From NCBI RefSeq assembly GCF_001269925.1, contig NZ_LHVO01000033.1, forward strand, positions 1 to 64,000: a stretch of 64,000 nt of DNA, given 5' to 3'. This DNA is from Pseudomonas sp. MIACH. Lineage in GTDB: Bacteria > Pseudomonadota > Gammaproteobacteria > Pseudomonadales > Pseudomonadaceae. Positions within the stretch are counted from its first letter, which is position 1. Each line of letters opens with the position of its first letter. Shown here one piece after another: positions 60,835 through 64,000 of this stretch. The notes below the pieces were generated by a model. The model saw only the letters and a list, made by a program, of their open reading frames with translations, was not told where the DNA came from and ran no database searches. The translations under genes were made by a program, and so were the position numbers.

Positions 60835-62295
60835 CTAGAGCACCGGTGATGGCGCGGCCAGTTTTGGCTGGCGGTACAGATCCAGCAGCACCTGATCCAG
60901 CACCGACGAAGCGCCCCACGGCTTCGAATCGTTGAGGATCGCGACCACCGCCCAGGTGTTGCCGTTATTGTCGCGGCTGAACCCGGCAATGGCGCGCACG
61001 GTGTTCAACGTACCGGTCTTGACGTGGGCTTCGCCGCGCATGGCGGTGGTTTTCAAGCGCTTGCGCATGGTGCCGTCGGTGCCAGCAATCGGCATGGAAC
61101 TGATGTACTCCGCAGCGTAGGGGCTTTTCCAGGCGGCTTGCAGCATGGCGGCCATCTCGCGGGCGCTGACCCGTTCGGCGCGGGACAGGCCCGAACCGTT
61201 CTCCATCACCAGGTGTGGCGCGGTGATGCCTTTCTTCGCCAGCCACTGGCGCACCACACGTTGCGCGGCCTTGGCATCGTCGCCGTCGGCATCGTTGCGG
61301 AACTGGGCGCCCAGGCTCAGGAACAATTGCTGGGCCATGGTGTTGTTACTGTATTTATTGATGTCGCGGATGATTTCCGCCAGGTCCGGCGAAAACGCGC
61401 GGGCCAGTACCTTGGCATCCTTGGGCACCGGCGCCTGGATATCACGGCCCTGGATGGTGCCGCCCAGTTCCTGCCAGATCGCCCGCACAGCGCCAGCGGT
61501 GTAAGTGGCATGGTCCAGCAATGACAGGTAAGTCTGCGAGCTGCAGCCATCGGCCAATTGGCCGCTGACGGTGACCGTCACACTGCCATCGGCGGCTGTG
61601 ACCGGGTTGTAGCGCACGTCGCCGGTGCACTGCTTAGCGTTGGAAACCTTGACCTGATTGTCGATGCGGATGCTGGCAATCGGCGGCTCGACCGAGACGA
61701 TTACGCGGCCCGAATCGTTGCGGGTCACAAAGCGCAGGGCCTTGAGGTTGACCAGCAGCGCGTCCGGCTTGACCAGGAACGGCTTGTTCTCGTCGTTGCC
61801 GTCATCATTGAATTCCGGCAACTGCGGCTGGTTGAAGAAACTGCGATCCAGCACCAGGTCGCCGGTGACTTGCTGCACGCCATTGGCACGCAGGTCGCGC
61901 ATCAGCAGCCAGAGTTTTTCCATGTTCAGCTTGGGGTCACCGCCGCCCTTGAGGTACAGGTTGCCGTGCAACACGCCACCGCTGAGGGTGCCGTCGGTAT
62001 AGAACTCGGTTTTCCACTGGTGGTTGGGGCCGAGCATTTCCAGGGCCGCATAGGTGGTGACCAGCTTCATGGTAGAGGCCGGGTTCACCGAGACGTCGGC
62101 GTTGAATACCGTGGGGGTGCCGGGGCCGTTCAGGGGAATCATCACCAGGGACAGCGCAGTGTTTTGCAGCTTGGCTTTGGCCAGCGCCTGCTGGACGTTC
62201 GGGGGCAGGGTGTTATTGATCGGGGCAGCGGAGGTGGAGAAGGCCAGTGGCAGAAGAAAACTGGCGAGTAGCAATGGACGCAAAGATTTGATCAT
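60835..62295 (-). CDS. dacB: D-alanyl-D-alanine carboxypeptidase/endopeptidase PBP4
   Basis: This is a periplasmic low-molecular-weight penicillin-binding protein of the S13 family, with 486 residues. It trims or cleaves peptidoglycan cross-links. The signal peptide is MIKSLRPLLLASFLLPLAFSTSAA. The active-site motifs are STMK (SxxK, near 70), SNN (SxN, near 320) and KTG (near 430). A large extra domain lies between SxxK and SxN, as in PBP4. The ATG at 62295 was chosen over 62361, as it directly precedes the signal peptide. It is monocistronic. Confidence 0.93.
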   Translation of the reverse strand: MIKSLRPLLLASFLLPLAFSTSAAPINNTLPPNVQQALAKAKLQNTALSLVMIPLNGPGTPTVFNADVSVNPASTMKLVTTYAALEMLGPNHQWKTEFYTDGTLSGGVLHGNLYLKGGGDPKLNMEKLWLLMRDLRANGVQQVTGDLVLDRSFFNQPQLPEFNDDGNDENKPFLVKPDALLVNLKALRFVTRNDSGRVIVSVEPPIASIRIDNQVKVSNAKQCTGDVRYNPVTAADGSVTVTVSGQLADGCSSQTYLSLLDHATYTAGAVRAIWQELGGTIQGRDIQAPVPKDAKVLARAFSPDLAEIIRDINKYSNNTMAQQLFLSLGAQFRNDADGDDAKAAQRVVRQWLAKKGITAPHLVMENGSGLSRAERVSAREMAAMLQAAWKSPYAAEYISSMPIAGTDGTMRKRLKTTAMRGEAHVKTGTLNTVRAIAGFSRDNNGNTWAVVAILNDSKPWGASSVLDQVLLDLYRQPKLAAPSPVL

Positions 62296-62532
62296 AAGAA
62301 GTAAAACCCTACTGCTGAGGAGGGTGAAAAAGGCGAGGGGTAAATAAGAAAATTCCCTCAATGGTCATGAAAGTGTCGGCATTATGCCCCAAGGTGAAGG
62401 CACTTGTAGCTGAACGATAGCTGGTAATCGGCGTTTTTTTAACAGCAAACTGCCGCCTGTCCCAGAGAGTCGGGCAATCGTCGCCTTAAACTGCTAAAGT
62501 GCCGCCCGTTATTACTTATGAGGATTGTTCCA

Positions 62533-62877
62533 ATGGCGACTAACCGTTCCCAGCGTCTGCGCAAAAAACTGTGCGTTGATGAATTTCAAGAGCTGGGTTT
62601 CGAACTGAACCTGGACTTCAAAGAAGGCCTGAGTGAAGAAGCTATCGACGCTTTCCTCGAAGCATTCATCAAAGAAGCCATGGAAGCCAACGGTCTGGGC
62701 TATGTCGGCGGCGATGACTACGGTCTGGTTTGCCTGCAGAAGCGTGGCTCGGTCTCCGAAGAGCAGCGCGCTGCTGTCGAAGCCTGGCTGAAAACCCGTT
62801 CCGAGCTGACCAAGGCTGAAGTCAGCCCGTTGCTGGACGTGTGGTATCCGGAAAAGCCGATCAACGCGGCTAAGTGA
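62533..62877 (+). CDS. yggL: YggL family (DUF469) ribosome-associated protein
   Basis: This small acidic cytoplasmic protein of 114 residues has the YggL pattern MATNRSQRLRKKLCVDEFQELGF, then the VGGDDYGLVCL segment and a C-terminal VSPLLDVWYPE. The family has been linked to the 50S ribosomal subunit. The ATG at 62533 follows GAGGATTGTTCCA; the frame extends to 62518 without support. The gene ends at a strong bidirectional terminator. Confidence 0.88.
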   Translation: MATNRSQRLRKKLCVDEFQELGFELNLDFKEGLSEEAIDAFLEAFIKEAMEANGLGYVGGDDYGLVCLQKRGSVSEEQRAAVEAWLKTRSELTKAEVSPLLDVWYPEKPINAAK

Positions 62878-62882
62878 TACTG

Positions 62883-62916
62883 AAAAAAACGGCGACCTGA
62901 GGGTCGCCGTTTTTTT
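62883..62916. terminator. Bidirectional terminator between yggL and benE
   Basis: ACGGCGACC-TGAG-GGTCGCCGT has A on the left side and T on the right, so it acts as an intrinsic terminator on both strands. It overlaps the stop codon of the convergent benE-like gene. Confidence 0.92.
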
Positions 62917-64000
62917 ATGCCTTGCGCCAGTTCAGAATCAGCAGCGTCAACACCCCCGCGACAATTCCCCAGAACGCCGACCCGATGGAAAACAACGTCA
63001 AGCCTGACGCGGTGACCATAAAGGTGATCAGCGCCGCTTCCCGTTCCTTCGGCTCATTCATGGCGATACTCAAGCCATTGATGATCGAGCCAAACAAGGC
63101 CAAGGCCGCGATCGACAGCACCAGCTCCTTGGGCAGCGCTGCAAACAGTGCCGCCAGTGTGGCCCCGAACACCCCGGCAATGCCGTAGAACACCCCGCAC
63201 CACACCGCCGCCGTGTAGCGTTTGTTGCGGTCTTCATGGGCATGGGGTCCAGTGCAGATCGCTGCGCTGATCGCGGCCAGGTTGATACCGTGGGAACCGA
63301 ACGGTGCCAGCACCAGCGAGGCCAGGCCGGTGGCAGTGATCAGCGGCGAGGCCGGCACGTTGTAGCCGTCGGCCCGCAGTACCGCGACGCCGGGCATGTT
63401 CTGCGAGGTCATGGCCACCACGAACAGCGGAATCCCGATGCTGATAGTCGCCGCCAACGAGAAGTGTGGCGTGGTCCACACCGGCGTCGCCACTTCCAGG
63501 TGGAAGCCACTGAAATCCAGCAAGCCCATCAGCCCCGACAGCAGGGTGCCGATCACCAATGCCGCCAGCACCGCATAGCGTGGCGACAGGCGCTTGATCA
63601 CCAGGTAGGTGAAAAACATCCCCAGTACCAGGCCGGTGCGATGCTGTGCGGCGACGAAAATCTCGCTGCCGATCTTGAACAGGATCCCTGCCAGCAACGC
63701 CGCCGCCAACGATGCCGGGATGCGCTTGACCAGTTTTTCAAAACTGCCGGTGAGCCCGCAGAGTGTCACCAGCACCGCGCAGGTAATGTAGGCGCCGATG
63801 GCCTCGCCGTAACTCACACCGCCCAGGCTGGTGATCAACAGCGCCGCGCCGGGGGTGGACCAGGCAATGGTGATCGGCGTGCGATAGCGCAGGGACAGGC
63901 CGATGCTGCACACCGCCATGCCAATGGAAATCGCCCAGATCCATGACGAAATCTGCGCAGTGGTCAAGCCGGCCGCCTGACCGGCCTGGAACATCAGGAC
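62915..64000 (-). CDS. benE: BenE-family benzoate transporter (5' end outside window)
   Basis: This is the C-terminal 361 residues or so of an inner-membrane benzoate:H+ symporter-family protein, which is usually about 390-400 long. The frame stays open to the window edge, so the start lies beyond 64000. The visible part starts VLMFQAGQAAG and has about eleven hydrophobic segments. Family features are SSWIWAISIGM near the start, PLFVVAMTSQNMPGVAVLRADGYN in the middle and INGLSIAMNEPKEREAALITF near the end. No benzoate-catabolism gene is in view, so the substrate is assigned by family only. Confidence 0.88.
   Translation of the reverse strand, partial: VLMFQAGQAAGLTTAQISSWIWAISIGMAVCSIGLSLRYRTPITIAWSTPGAALLITSLGGVSYGEAIGAYITCAVLVTLCGLTGSFEKLVKRIPASLAAALLAGILFKIGSEIFVAAQHRTGLVLGMFFTYLVIKRLSPRYAVLAALVIGTLLSGLMGLLDFSGFHLEVATPVWTTPHFSLAATISIGIPLFVVAMTSQNMPGVAVLRADGYNVPASPLITATGLASLVLAPFGSHGINLAAISAAICTGPHAHEDRNKRYTAAVWCGVFYGIAGVFGATLAALFAALPKELVLSIAALALFGSIINGLSIAMNEPKEREAALITFMVTASGLTLFSIGSAFWGIVAGVLTLLILNWRKA

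Noticed and set aside
1..64000. tRNA, rRNA, CRISPR array, insertion sequence or prophage
   Set aside because: I looked for tRNA-like cloverleaf ends, evenly spaced direct repeats, transposase frames and phage genes and saw none. All repeats found are REP-type inverted repeats.

Overview
The window is a chromosomal stretch of a Pseudomonas, most likely of the P. fluorescens group. The evidence is high GC content, the rraA-cmaX-crfX-cmpX-sigX-oprF order known from Pseudomonas, the prpR-prpB-prpC-acnD-prpF-prpD cluster, thrH, ppsR/ppsA, nasS/nasT, and many fluorescens-type REP inverted repeats between genes. I see no rRNA, tRNA, CRISPR array, insertion sequence or prophage.

Layout. 1-9.8 kb: accessory metabolism and regulators, namely an EamA transporter that has lost its N-terminus, an M24 peptidase, two LysR regulators, short-chain dehydrogenases, a HAD phosphatase, and a hydantoin-racemase-like gene with an NCS1 permease. 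10-17.2 kb: cysH, thrH, a HigBA toxin-antitoxin pair with a visible operator, pabB, and an operon of a secreted retropepsin-like protease, a membrane protein and a glutamate-ligase-like ATP-grasp enzyme. 17.4-26 kb: the methylcitrate (propionate) cluster with two palindromic operators at its regulator. 26-29.1 kb: a nitrate/taurine-type ABC transporter with a double-length permease and no binding protein nearby.

29.3-36.4 kb is the most unusual region. It is a tight five-gene operon: a DMT exporter, a single polypeptide with JAMM protease, ubiquitin-like sulfur-carrier, E1 and rhodanese domains, a divergent cysteine-synthase-like PLP enzyme, a serine acetyltransferase with an extra C-terminal domain, and an AlaX tRNA-editing enzyme. 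A MocR regulator, broken by a one-base frameshift, is divergent to it. Together they look like a thiocarboxylate-dependent route to cysteine or a sulfur amino acid, with export and possibly protection of translation. 36.5-41 kb: ppsR, ppsA and an alpha/beta hydrolase. 41.2-45.7 kb: the envelope-stress cluster rraA to oprF.

45.7-51.5 kb is a reduced assimilatory nitrate locus: cobA, a PP2C/kinase fusion, nasA, nasT and nasS. No nirB, nirD or nasC lies between the kinase gene and cobA. Both nasA and nasST are preceded by a sigma-54 promoter and a two-hairpin ANTAR leader that overlaps an intrinsic terminator. 51.7-53.8 kb: an orphan type III secretin gene and a winged-helix regulator. 54-64 kb: housekeeping genes pyrD, rmf, rlmKL, a membrane diguanylate cyclase, dacB, yggL and a partial benE.
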